A DNA stretch of 64,000 nucleotides from Nitrospirota bacterium (GTDB taxonomy: Bacteria > Nitrospinota_A > UBA7883): positions 1 through 64,000 of the forward strand of contig JAJRZK010000027.1 in assembly GCA_024275315.1 (NCBI GenBank), read 5' to 3'. A program made the position numbers and the translations under genes. The number at the start of each line of letters is the position of its first letter. The first letter of the stretch is position 1. The notes below the pieces were generated by a model. It did not search any database and was not told where the DNA came from. It saw only the letters and a program-made list of their open reading frames with translations. This document shows positions 56,601 to 64,000 of this stretch, piece after piece.

Positions 56601-57516
56601 CATCTATCCCGACGACGGGACCAATGCGGAGATTTTGTTGCGCAACGCGGACATGGCGATGTATCACGCCAAGCAGAGCGGAAAGAACAAATATCATTTC
56701 TTTACGCAATCGATGAACGACAAGGCCGTAAAACGGCTCAAGCTGGAAAACTCCATAAGAAAGGGCGTCGACAACAACGAGTTCATTTCTTTTTACCAGC
56801 CCAAGGTCGACGCCCGGACAGGCATGATCGCCGGTTTTGAGGCTCTTGCAAGGTGGTGGAGACCGGATGGGTCCTTTATCTCACCTGTAGAGTTCATACC
56901 CACCGCGGAGGATACGGGGCTGATCGTGCCCATCGGGGAGCAGATTTTGCGATCCGCCCTGGAGCAAACCGGGGTATGGCACAAGAACGGTCATCCGTAC
57001 CTGAACGTGTCGGTGAACATCTCAACCGTGCAAATAGACCAGGGAAACCTCGTGGAAGTCGTGCGATCCAATCTTGAGGCGACCGGCTTCCCAGCCGAAC
57101 ATCTTGTCCTGGAAATAACGGAAACCTCTCTGATAAAGGAGCCGGATATGGCGTTGAGCACCCTTAACGGCCTTCGAGAGATGGGGGTGGGTATCTCGCT
57201 GGATGATTTCGGCACCGGGTTCTCGTCCCTGAGCCATCTCCAGAAATTCCCCATAGACGAGTTGAAAATAGACCGGTTCTTCGTCTGCAGTATACCGGAC
57301 AACCCCGATGACTCCGCCATAGCCACATCCATCATATCCATGGCCCACCACCTGAACCTGCGCGTTGTGGCCGAAGGGGTTGAAACCCGGGACCAGCTCG
57401 ATTTTCTCGTGTCAGCCGGTTGCGATGAAACCCAGGGTTACTTGCACTCCCCTCCCCTGCCAAAGGAGAAAATCGAGGAAATGCTGAACAACCAGCCGGA
57501 TAATCGTAATAAATAA
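53665..57516 (+). CDS. Membrane PAS-rich GGDEF-EAL protein, paralogue 2
   Basis: 1283 residues. Two N-terminal membrane helices (about 10-32 and 43-65) are followed by six PAS/PAC units between about 85 and 840, a GGDEF domain (RLGGDEFTIIL, 931-935, with REED) and an EAL domain (GFEALARW, about 1059-1061; ITETSLI; DDFGTGFSSLSHL; EGVETRDQ). The long PAS chain suggests multiple signals feed one output. Start context is weak. It lies 270 nt after paralogue 1, same strand. Confidence 0.93.
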   Translation: MIDKLKTISLWHLVWISILVSEILAESIVIVMSLIMHGEILPEYLITGAVTDFFTALVVVSIIVLLLNKLREADKRLLRKDISLGEVEKIARVGNWNLDLVSNKLHWSDEVYNIFEIDPDEFEGTYESFLGAVHPEDREMVNKAFTNSVKYKSPYDITHRLLMKDGRVKHIAERCKTFYNEQGKPVRAVGTAQDITELKLADSALRKSEERLSSILEKTPTVVFIKDTQGRYLLVNKRYEELFHVTNKEIIGKVDHDIFPAEMADKFRENDLEVIKADKPMEIEELVPQDDGVHTYISVKFPLYDDEGKAYAVCGIATDITQRKQTEERLYQEILEKKEAEYNLMDKERNLEKAQEIAHLGHWKLEPETGKVEGSKELYKIFDLSPEETTLEAFADVVHPDDRDFDLEKIRRGIDHGEPWNIEHRLLMKDGSIKWVKDIGEPILDDAGKTIRIVGTVQDITQLKFADSSLRKNEERLEEAQRIAQLGSWSVDVELKHVEWSDEMYRIYGLDKNKTTPEYEMFIESVHPNDREKVSSSHKRILDTGESVRLEHRITRPGGETRFLLVYIEAEKNEKNEITGLVGVSQDITESKLLTHDLQEWKTRYEAAVKSSGQVLYDWDTETSEVTYGGELTKILGYTEEEMEGGLARWRQLIHKEDLDLYDEALDRIISTKKNSHIEYRVRRKDGTYIHVEDNGQFIQDDRNEKFRMIGFVKDITERKKNEEKIRMAAEVYDNAAEGVIVTNPEGVIQFVNPAFSVITGFSMEEAIGKTPAIIKSGRHDKEFYRKMWKTLLTTGRWQGEVWNRRKNGEAYLQQMTITSIKDSNGNVTQYASVFSDITEIKAIAKEIEYQAYQDALTGLPNRQLFIDRLKQTIGRSKRDKRTFALLFIDLDDFKHINDSMGHVVGDLMLQGVTVRLVGCAREEDTVARLGGDEFTIILENLGHEEMATIVAQRIISSLEEPFSYKGDDIYATVSIGVAIYPDDGTNAEILLRNADMAMYHAKQSGKNKYHFFTQSMNDKAVKRLKLENSIRKGVDNNEFISFYQPKVDARTGMIAGFEALARWWRPDGSFISPVEFIPTAEDTGLIVPIGEQILRSALEQTGVWHKNGHPYLNVSVNISTVQIDQGNLVEVVRSNLEATGFPAEHLVLEITETSLIKEPDMALSTLNGLREMGVGISLDDFGTGFSSLSHLQKFPIDELKIDRFFVCSIPDNPDDSAIATSIISMAHHLNLRVVAEGVETRDQLDFLVSAGCDETQGYLHSPPLPKEKIEEMLNNQPDNRNK

Positions 57517-57575
57517 CGGTCACGACACAAAACCCGGCGTCGGGCTCCTCATGTGGCCGTGTCGCGGCAGTAAGA

Positions 57576-57600
57576 ATATCATCGTGTCACACGATGATAT
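57576..57600. promoter_or_regulatory. Perfect 25-nt palindrome upstream of the DUF2167 gene
   Basis: ATATCATCGTG-TCA-CACGATGATAT is a perfect 11-bp inverted repeat with a 3-nt centre. No T-tract follows, so it is more likely an operator or DNA-structure element than a terminator. It sits about 195 nt before the DUF2167 start and 60 nt after paralogue 2. Confidence 0.6.
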
Positions 57601-57794
57601 AGATTGCATGTGGTTGAATCTCGCCAAAATCATGTATAATGACTTCATCAAAAGCCGCCGGCTGGTGTGGGTTTGCCTTGCGCATGTTTAAGACCTGGGC
57701 GCTGGCTTGATGATAAACGCGGCCGGGCGATGTCGGCGCCTGGTTAGTCTGATCGGAGCGGATACGAACGGTTCCGCGCAATCGGGGGATTAAC

Positions 57795-58691
57795 ATGCGC
57801 GCTTCAATCAACAGCAGCCTGATTATCGATAAAATATATCCATCCGTTTTCTGGTCCGCGTTTCTTGCTGTTTTCTTTCTTTCAACAGGCGTCCGGGCCC
57901 AGGTCATGCCGCAAATCAACTGGGTCGAGGGGCCTGACACCATAGTCGTAGGTGACGAGTTGGCGGAAATATATATAGATGAAAACTATCTTTTCGCCAG
58001 GAAAGCGGACGCCCAGAAACTAATGAAAGCGATAGGCAACACCTCCTCCGGCAAAGAGATCGGGCTGATCTATCCCAAAAGCGAGGCGGGCTGGTTTATC
58101 CTGTTCGAGTATGATGATGTAGGGTATGTCAAGGATGATGACAAGGACTCCATCGACTCGGACGCTATCCTGGATAGCATAACAGCGGGAACCGAAGCGG
58201 CCAACACCCAGAGACGCGCCCGGGGTCACAGCGCGTTGAACGTGATCGGGTGGTATGAGGAGCCATTTTACGATGAACAGACCAACAACCTCGTGTGGGC
58301 CATCCTGGGCGAGGAAGAGGATAGCAAGGAGCAGATTGTAAACTATAACACCAGGATTTTGGGCAGAGGAGGATATGTGGCTGTCACGCTCGTATCGCCT
58401 CCGGAACTGCTGGACGAGACAATGGAGGAAATAGATTATGTTCTGAGCAACTTTGAATATATCGAGGGTGAAAGATATTTCGATTTCACTTCGGGCGACA
58501 AGATCGCAAAATATGGGCTCGCGGCCCTGATCGCGGGAGGAGCGGGAGCGGCCGTCGCCAAGTTCGGGCTGTTCGCGTTTCTAGCCAAGTTCCTGGCAAA
58601 AATGGGCAAAGCCGCGGTGGCGGTTGTGGCCGGAATCGCCGCGGCTATCGGTGGAGCGCTCAAGGCCATATTCGGGAAAAAGGAAAACTGA
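57795..58691 (+). CDS. DUF2167-family membrane protein
   Basis: 298 residues, ATG with GGGGGA about 5 nt upstream. It has an N-terminal signal-like helix (SVFWSAFLAVFFLSTGVRA), then a soluble region with INWVEGPDTIVVGDELAEI, GWYEEPFYDEQTNNLVWAI and NYNTRILGRGGYVAVTLV, all DUF2167 landmarks, and C-terminal Ala/Gly-rich membrane helices ending in a Lys-rich tail. The family is of unknown function. It is followed within 110 nt by another membrane protein. Confidence 0.85.
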   Translation: MRASINSSLIIDKIYPSVFWSAFLAVFFLSTGVRAQVMPQINWVEGPDTIVVGDELAEIYIDENYLFARKADAQKLMKAIGNTSSGKEIGLIYPKSEAGWFILFEYDDVGYVKDDDKDSIDSDAILDSITAGTEAANTQRRARGHSALNVIGWYEEPFYDEQTNNLVWAILGEEEDSKEQIVNYNTRILGRGGYVAVTLVSPPELLDETMEEIDYVLSNFEYIEGERYFDFTSGDKIAKYGLAALIAGGAGAAVAKFGLFAFLAKFLAKMGKAAVAVVAGIAAAIGGALKAIFGKKEN

Positions 58692-58803
58692 TTTTCCACA
58701 AGACACATAACCGCTGTCAAACCCCGCCGATTTTTGCAAGGCGCCTTTTGAAACAGCCGGACCACCTCTCCTTCGATCCGGATTCTGATATATTATAACC
58801 GGT

Positions 58804-59910
58804 ATGGATATCCGGCTTTTGTTTGATGAGGTTTTCTTTTTCCTCGCCGCCTTCTACCTGCTCGGATGTTTTTCATTTGTAAAAAATTATTTTCCCCAGT
58901 TCACATCACACACAGGCGCCACATTTTCCATCCTCTCCCCGGGAATCAGATTCGCAAGCGTCGCCCCGACCGGCGAATTGTTCTGCGCCCGCCAGCTCCC
59001 CGTATGTTTCACCCCGGAGGGAGTTTGGGTTCTGCGCAACGGGCAAACGCTGGAAACGGAGATTACATCCGCCAATGATTTTGTTTTCATCTCATACGAT
59101 CAGATGCAGAAAATCGAGGCGTCCACCCACTATGTCGCAATCGACGACATCAAGATCAGCGCATCTTCCCCGGTGTACGCGGAACGCATGGCACGCAGGA
59201 TAAGGGAGATCAAAAAGCTCGAACGGAAGGATCGGCGGGAAAAGATCGATGAATATCTAAGGGAATCGTTCGATGTCGCTAGTGTTCATTCCTTCAGAAA
59301 AACGTATCATCACCCCATCCGGATTCTGAAAGCCCTGGCCAGCGCCCTGTTCGTGATGACATACGTGGCTCTGCCCATAATAGTCTTCACTCCTCTTGTC
59401 GTACAGGCAAAATGGAGCGTAATACTTGGGCTGATGCTGTCCTACCACCTGTTGATCGTTTTTTTTACAATGCGCGTGAACAGAAAAATATATAAAGACG
59501 TTCTCGAGTACCGGCTCGGCGTTATCATCTCATTTTTCCTGCTTCCCATAGAGACCATGCACGCCGTCAGGCATGTGACGAAAGAATCGCTGGCTCAATA
59601 CGATTTTATCACCATCGCGGCAGTTCTGCTGGACAAGGGGAGTTTCATGAAAATAGCGGGCAGGGAGATTTACAGGGCGCGACATCTGGCCAGGCAGTGC
59701 CGGAACCTGGCGCTGAAAAACTACTGGAGCGACCGAAGCTACAAAATCGGGCTCCTGCTGGTCAATAAGGATATCGATGTGGAAAACGCGCTCGCGCCGC
59801 CGGAGGATATCGACCACACAACCGTGTGCTACTGCCCCATCTGCGGATCAAAATATAACGAATACGCAGGCGCCTGCGTCGACTGTGGAATGGGGCTTGT
59901 CAGGCTGTAG
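58804..59910 (+). CDS. Membrane protein with C-terminal zinc ribbon
   Basis: 368 residues. Hydrophobic segments lie near 5-25, 180-205, 208-228 and 240-258; a charged coiled region (RRIREIKKLERKDRREKIDE) lies between. The last 30 residues carry CPICGSKYNEYAGACVDCG, two CxxC knuckles of a zinc ribbon, probably cytosolic. I do not recognise the family. Position after DUF2167 suggests a two-gene unit. The start codon context is weak. Confidence 0.7.
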   Translation: MDIRLLFDEVFFFLAAFYLLGCFSFVKNYFPQFTSHTGATFSILSPGIRFASVAPTGELFCARQLPVCFTPEGVWVLRNGQTLETEITSANDFVFISYDQMQKIEASTHYVAIDDIKISASSPVYAERMARRIREIKKLERKDRREKIDEYLRESFDVASVHSFRKTYHHPIRILKALASALFVMTYVALPIIVFTPLVVQAKWSVILGLMLSYHLLIVFFTMRVNRKIYKDVLEYRLGVIISFFLLPIETMHAVRHVTKESLAQYDFITIAAVLLDKGSFMKIAGREIYRARHLARQCRNLALKNYWSDRSYKIGLLLVNKDIDVENALAPPEDIDHTTVCYCPICGSKYNEYAGACVDCGMGLVRL

Positions 59911-60024
59911 ATGGTTGGATACGACTTCGGGCGCACATGCTTGCTGACGCTATCAGGACATTTGAAATAACGCGTCATTTCCGTCGATTTGGGTCATTTC
60001 CTTTGCGCCGGGATTTCGCGATGG

Positions 60025-63000
60025 TTAAAGGCCACTGTCTTTCGAGCTGTTTACTATCGGCCGATATGCGGAGCTGGACTTTATGTATCGATCGTAAAAC
60101 TTACTCGCCGGGACGGGCGGGTCGAAATAATATCCCTGCACTTCGTCGCATCCCAGCTCCCGAAGCAGATCGAACTGCTTCCTGGTTTCAACTCCTTCGG
60201 CGATCACTTTAAGGCCCATGCTGTGGCCGATGGATATAACGGCGATGGCGATGGTCTTGTCATCGTCGTCTGACAGGATATCTCTTATAAAAGTACGGTC
60301 GATTTTAAGTGTTTTAATGGGAAATTTTTTCAGGTAACCCAATGAAGAGTAGCCCGTCCCGAAATCGTCTATCGAAAGATGTATCCCCATCTCGTTAAGC
60401 TCCCGCATCACGCTGATAGAAAGTTCTACATCCGACATGACAATACTCTCGGTCACCTCGATCTCCAGAAACTGCGCCCCCAGCCCGCTTATGGCCAGAG
60501 CTTCCCTGGTGGCCCTGATAATTCGTTTTTGCTCAAACTGTCGGGCGGAAGCGTTTACCGATACGCTCAACGCGCATGGACCCTCATCCTGCCATTTCTT
60601 CAACTGTTTGCAGGCGTCGCTCAGAACGATTTCGCCCAGCGGACATATCAGCCCCGATTCCTCCGCGACGGGGATAAAATCCGCCGGAGACACCACCTTG
60701 CCATCCGGCGAGTTCCAGCGCACCAGCGCCTCCATGCCAGAAAGAAGCCCTGTACCGATATCAATTTTAGGCTGGTAATAAAGCTCCATTTCACGGTTGT
60801 CGATAGCTTTTCGTAGCTTGTTTTCCAGCTTCATGCGGTTGACGACTTTTTCGTTCATCGACTTGTTGAAAAATTTGTAGCTGTTTTTGCCATAGTCCTT
60901 GACGTGGTACATGGCTATATCGGCGTTTTTTATAAGCTCTTCGGGTGTCTCGCCATCTTGCGGGTAGAGAGCTATACCGATGCTAACTGTGATGTACAGG
61001 TTTTCCCCTTCATTGTAGAATGGCTCCGCCATGGCCTTGATTACCCGGTTGGCCACCGAGATGGCGTCCTGCTCGCTGTTCATGCTTTCTATGATTATGG
61101 TGAACTCGTCCCCACCCAGGCGCGATATCGTGTCCTCTTCGCGCGAACAGTTAATCAGCCTGATCGCGGCGCCCCTGAGAAGCTGGTCACCAATGGAATG
61201 GCCCAGGGAGTCGTTGATGTTCTTGAAATTGTCCAGGTCGATGAACAACACCGCAAAGATTCCTGTAATACGTCCGGATCGGGAGATGGCCAGTTTTAGC
61301 CGATCCAGAAAAAGCTGTCTGTTGGGAAGCCCGGTCAGGGTGTCGTGATAGGCCTGGTATTTTATCTCTTCTTCGCTCTTTTTTATATTTGTGACATCAT
61401 TGAACACCGACGAGTATTGCACCGGCTCCCCGTCCTTGCCGCGAATAACGGAAATGGTGGCCCATACAGGGAATACCTCACCGTTTTTTCTGCGGTCCCA
61501 AAGCTCCCCCTGCCAGCGCCCGACACTTAACAGCTCTTTCCACATGTTTTTGTAAAACGCTTTGTTATGCCTGCCGGACTGGATTATCTTCGGTTTTACC
61601 CCCTTAACCTCTTCGATGGAGTAGCCCGTGATGTTTGAAAACGCCGGGTTGACGAACTGGATGTAGCCGTTTATATCGGTGACAATCACACCCTCGGAGG
61701 CGGTTTCGAATACCTTGGAGGCGATTTTCTGTTCTTCCTCGGATTTTTTACGTTGAGTGATATCGCGAATGACCGCCTGCACCACCTTCTTGCCGGAGTA
61801 CTCGAAGAGGTTGGCGCTTACTTCCACGGGCATTTGCGACCCATCTTTCCGCTTGTGGATCCTCTCGAAAATGATGCTTTTGCCCGATATCATGCTTTGG
61901 AGCGGTATATCGGTCTGGGGGTCGAAATCAGAGCTGATTATGTCCTCGATTTTTAAATTGAAAAACTCGTCCCGGGTGTAACCAAGCCGCTTGGCGGCGA
62001 TTTCATTACTTTCCAGCACCCTCCTCGACTCCGGATCGAATATGATGATTCCGTCATTGGCGTAATCGAACAGGTTCCTGTACTTTTCGCCTGATATGCG
62101 CACGTTTTCCTCGGCCTGCTTGCGTTTGCTGGCCATCCGGTTGAATGAATCAGCCAACAGCTCAATCTCGTCGCGTGTGTTTATGTCCAGTGAATAATCC
62201 AGGTTCCCCTGGCCGATTTTTTCCACCCCTTTCGTAAGTTTCCTTATCGACTCGACTATCGCCCCTATGATGATCCATGCAGTCACGCAACCGATAGCCC
62301 CGAGCGCTATTGTGATGACAAGAAGGATTTTCGACAACGCCGCCGTGGTGCTGGCGTTGTCTCTCGCGTTGATGATGATTTGCTTTATAAGCGGCTTGAC
62401 ATGGTCGTTCAATAGCGACCTGATACGCAACTGGGCGTCCTTGAATTTGTCGAGTTGCTCGTGTTTTCTGTCTTCCCCGTCGATAATCTCCGCCGCCGGA
62501 AGGGCGTAACTGGCGAACGCGACGGTTATGGCTTTTAGTTGCCGTTTTTCCTCCTCTGTCAAACCAAGCCGCTTGTACGTCTCCATCGTGCGCTGGAAGT
62601 TGGTTAACGCTTTTGCGGCGTCATCACGCAGACGCGATTCCTGCAATGTCAGGTATCCCTCGATAGCGGTGAACGTCTGGCGTATATACAAGGCCATGTT
62701 CATGGAGCTTTCCTGTTTTTCCAGCGCCATGGGCAGGTTTTTGTTCAGGCTCTTGCGAAGGCCGGTGTCGATCAAATGGTCTATGGCTTTCATCCGGGCC
62801 CTGAGCTTCACCAGGTTTTCGTACTGCTGGTCCACCATGGAGATGATTTTATCGCCCAGCTCATGGTATTCTATCTGCGCCTGCTCGATCCTGTCGGCTA
62901 AAGCTTTTAATTCCGGCGATAGAACAAGTTTCTTATACTCCGCCAGATGTTTCCGGTAATTGTCACGAAAGGCGAGCCAGTTGGCCTTGTGCTTTTCATA

Positions 63001-63177
63001 GCGGCGGTTGGAGTAGTTGAGCGCCTCGGAATAGCCCTGGGTGACGTTTATCTCGATCTCCAGTATGGCCACTTGCAGCGGATGGGCCATGGTGGCCAGT
63101 TTGCCCACATCCTGTTCGGTGCGGGCGATAAGATATACAAATATGGAGCTGGATACAGCCATAATCACCGCCAGCAA
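60025..63177 (-). CDS. Membrane PAS-GGDEF-EAL protein, paralogue 3 (5' frameshift suspected)
   Basis: 1050 residues are readable from a TTG at 63177. The N-terminal helix, a long helical periplasmic domain (about 20-285), TM2 (near 290-312), HAMP, two PAS domains, GGDEF (RLGGDEFTIIIE, about 688-692) and EAL (MEALVRW; VTESIVM; DDFGTGYSSLGYL; EGVETRKQ) are present. The natural start seems to be ATG at 63245: its frame reads MRQKINHYKTAQRFEK and then breaks in a run of six A (minus strand). Adding one A would join it to KFIYTIGLLAVIMAV, a proper first membrane helix. This is probably a homopolymer indel. It is convergent with the zinc-ribbon gene. Confidence 0.88.
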   Translation of the reverse strand: MLAVIMAVSSSIFVYLIARTEQDVGKLATMAHPLQVAILEIEINVTQGYSEALNYSNRRYEKHKANWLAFRDNYRKHLAEYKKLVLSPELKALADRIEQAQIEYHELGDKIISMVDQQYENLVKLRARMKAIDHLIDTGLRKSLNKNLPMALEKQESSMNMALYIRQTFTAIEGYLTLQESRLRDDAAKALTNFQRTMETYKRLGLTEEEKRQLKAITVAFASYALPAAEIIDGEDRKHEQLDKFKDAQLRIRSLLNDHVKPLIKQIIINARDNASTTAALSKILLVITIALGAIGCVTAWIIIGAIVESIRKLTKGVEKIGQGNLDYSLDINTRDEIELLADSFNRMASKRKQAEENVRISGEKYRNLFDYANDGIIIFDPESRRVLESNEIAAKRLGYTRDEFFNLKIEDIISSDFDPQTDIPLQSMISGKSIIFERIHKRKDGSQMPVEVSANLFEYSGKKVVQAVIRDITQRKKSEEEQKIASKVFETASEGVIVTDINGYIQFVNPAFSNITGYSIEEVKGVKPKIIQSGRHNKAFYKNMWKELLSVGRWQGELWDRRKNGEVFPVWATISVIRGKDGEPVQYSSVFNDVTNIKKSEEEIKYQAYHDTLTGLPNRQLFLDRLKLAISRSGRITGIFAVLFIDLDNFKNINDSLGHSIGDQLLRGAAIRLINCSREEDTISRLGGDEFTIIIESMNSEQDAISVANRVIKAMAEPFYNEGENLYITVSIGIALYPQDGETPEELIKNADIAMYHVKDYGKNSYKFFNKSMNEKVVNRMKLENKLRKAIDNREMELYYQPKIDIGTGLLSGMEALVRWNSPDGKVVSPADFIPVAEESGLICPLGEIVLSDACKQLKKWQDEGPCALSVSVNASARQFEQKRIIRATREALAISGLGAQFLEIEVTESIVMSDVELSISVMRELNEMGIHLSIDDFGTGYSSLGYLKKFPIKTLKIDRTFIRDILSDDDDKTIAIAVISIGHSMGLKVIAEGVETRKQFDLLRELGCDEVQGYYFDPPVPASKFYDRYIKSSSAYRPIVNSSKDSGL

Positions 63178-63410
63178 ACCGATGGTATATATAAACTTTT
63201 TTCGAATCGTTGGGCTGTTTTGTAATGATTAATCTTTTGGCGCATTTCCAACCTGATCACAAGCGATGTTAAAATAGCGGCGCCCCCACGTGACGCTTAC
63301 GGCTCATTCTATCCGGACAGGTTACTTCCCGGTGGTTACGCAACAACGATCTGGAGGGTTGAGCGCGCGGTCATAGCCGTCACAATTCAACCAGGCCCCA
63401 TAGCCTTCGC

Positions 63411-64000
63411 TTACGACGTCTTTTTCAATCCCTGGTTGGGCCTTTCACCCATGGCGAATATGACGAAAACTGTTGTGCCCTTCTCCATTTCGCTTTCAAC
63501 GCTTATTTGCGCTCCCATGGATTCGACAAGACGCTTGACTATGGTCAAGCCGATGCCCGCCCCCTTGATGTTTGTCCCTTCTTTTCCCAGCCGATCGAAC
63601 GGCTTGAACAGGTTATCCATTTTATCTTCCGGAATGCCGATGCCGGTGTCGGAAATGGACAGGCGCACTTTGTCGCCGTCGAGCGTTTCGCTCGACACAA
63701 TAACTTCGCCCCCCGGCTTGTTATATTTGATAGCGTTGGAAAAAAGATTGACCAGCACCTGCTTTAAATATATCCGGTCGGCTTTTACATAAAGACCATC
63801 CTGCGGTTTTTGAAGGGTAATCGTTGATTGCGACTCGTCTGCCATGGGCTTCACTTCGGTCATGGCGTTTATCACAGCGGGCCATAACTCCACGTCTTCT
63901 ATCGAAACCGTGATCTCTCCCGACTCAATACGGGACAGATCGAGCACATCATCCACCAGTTCGACGAGGCGTTCGCCACCATTGATTATTCTTTCCAGCA
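63411..64000 (-). CDS. Sensor histidine kinase, C-terminal part (cut by window edge)
   Basis: About 196 residues up to the right edge, continuing outside. Visible: the end of HisKA (LVDDVLDLSRIESG), then HATPase with LKQVLVNLFSNAIKYNKPGG (N box), ISDTGIGIPEDKMDNLFKPF (G1/F boxes) and GAGIGLTIVKRLVESMGAQI (G2). The C-terminus is a short basic tail with no receiver. Its sensor domains are not visible. It lies 165 nt downstream of the start of paralogue 3, in the same direction. Confidence 0.9.
   Translation of the reverse strand, partial: LERIINGGERLVELVDDVLDLSRIESGEITVSIEDVELWPAVINAMTEVKPMADESQSTITLQKPQDGLYVKADRIYLKQVLVNLFSNAIKYNKPGGEVIVSSETLDGDKVRLSISDTGIGIPEDKMDNLFKPFDRLGKEGTNIKGAGIGLTIVKRLVESMGAQISVESEMEKGTTVFVIFAMGERPNQGLKKTS

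Overview
The window looks like a chromosomal segment from a Gram-negative, probably anaerobic or microaerophilic bacterium with dissimilatory sulfur metabolism. Evidence for this is a complete dsr (dissimilatory sulfite reductase) locus, a TonB-dependent outer-membrane cobalamin uptake operon, a Tat-exported ferredoxin, multiheme and heme-c proteins, and a dense set of PAS sensors, response regulators and c-di-GMP enzymes. A proteobacterial, Desulfobacterota-like or similar uncultivated lineage fits; I cannot place it more precisely. Several probable single-base indels in homopolymers suggest draft or metagenome-quality sequence.

Layout. 1-375: two tandem repeat arrays and a tRNA-Arg on the minus strand. 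0.5-7.6 kb: two cobalamin riboswitches in series, the first with its own intrinsic terminator, then btuB-exbB-exbD-tonB-btuF-btuD-btuC, a self-contained B12 import operon. 7.7-10.7 kb: a small helix-hairpin-helix protein and a hybrid PAS histidine kinase. 11.2-15.7 kb: two divergently transcribed polytopic membrane proteins (one DUF2079). 15.8-26.9 kb: a tight minus-strand signalling operon with a heme-c chemoreceptor, two PAS kinases, HD-GYP and HDOD response regulators, a degenerate HD regulator and a stand-alone receiver. 26.9-33.0 kb: a gene-poor stretch with repeats, an HdrD-like Fe-S oxidoreductase, an XRE regulator facing an excisionase-like protein, a 46-residue membrane peptide, a BPL_N-domain protein and a TRL-type lipoprotein. 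33.4-44.6 kb: the dsr locus, split into dsrN-A-B-L-C-M-K on the minus strand and dsrJ-O-P on the plus strand from a shared 360-bp intergenic region. 45.0-48.9 kb: a GspE/PilB ATPase, mannose-1-phosphate guanylyltransferase and undecaprenyl-diphosphatase. 49.3-63.2 kb: three very large paralogous PAS-GGDEF-EAL proteins plus two membrane proteins. The right edge cuts a histidine kinase.

How they fit together. DsrAB, DsrC, the membrane complex DsrMKJOP, DsrL (NAD(P)H oxidoreductase) and DsrN (siroheme amidation) form one sulfite/sulfur pathway. Neither dsrEFH (typical of oxidisers) nor dsrD (typical of reducers) lies in the window, so the physiological direction is open. The sensory genes suggest heavy redox or environmental sensing coupled to c-di-GMP and chemotaxis.

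The most unusual non-gene signal is a recurring architecture: short tandem arrays (period 17-24 nt, once inside a 98-nt duplication) in which every unit is a small hairpin with a stem of about 5 bp. The sequences are different in each array. They occur next to the tRNA, in intergenic gaps, between dsrL and dsrC, and once in frame inside btuB.
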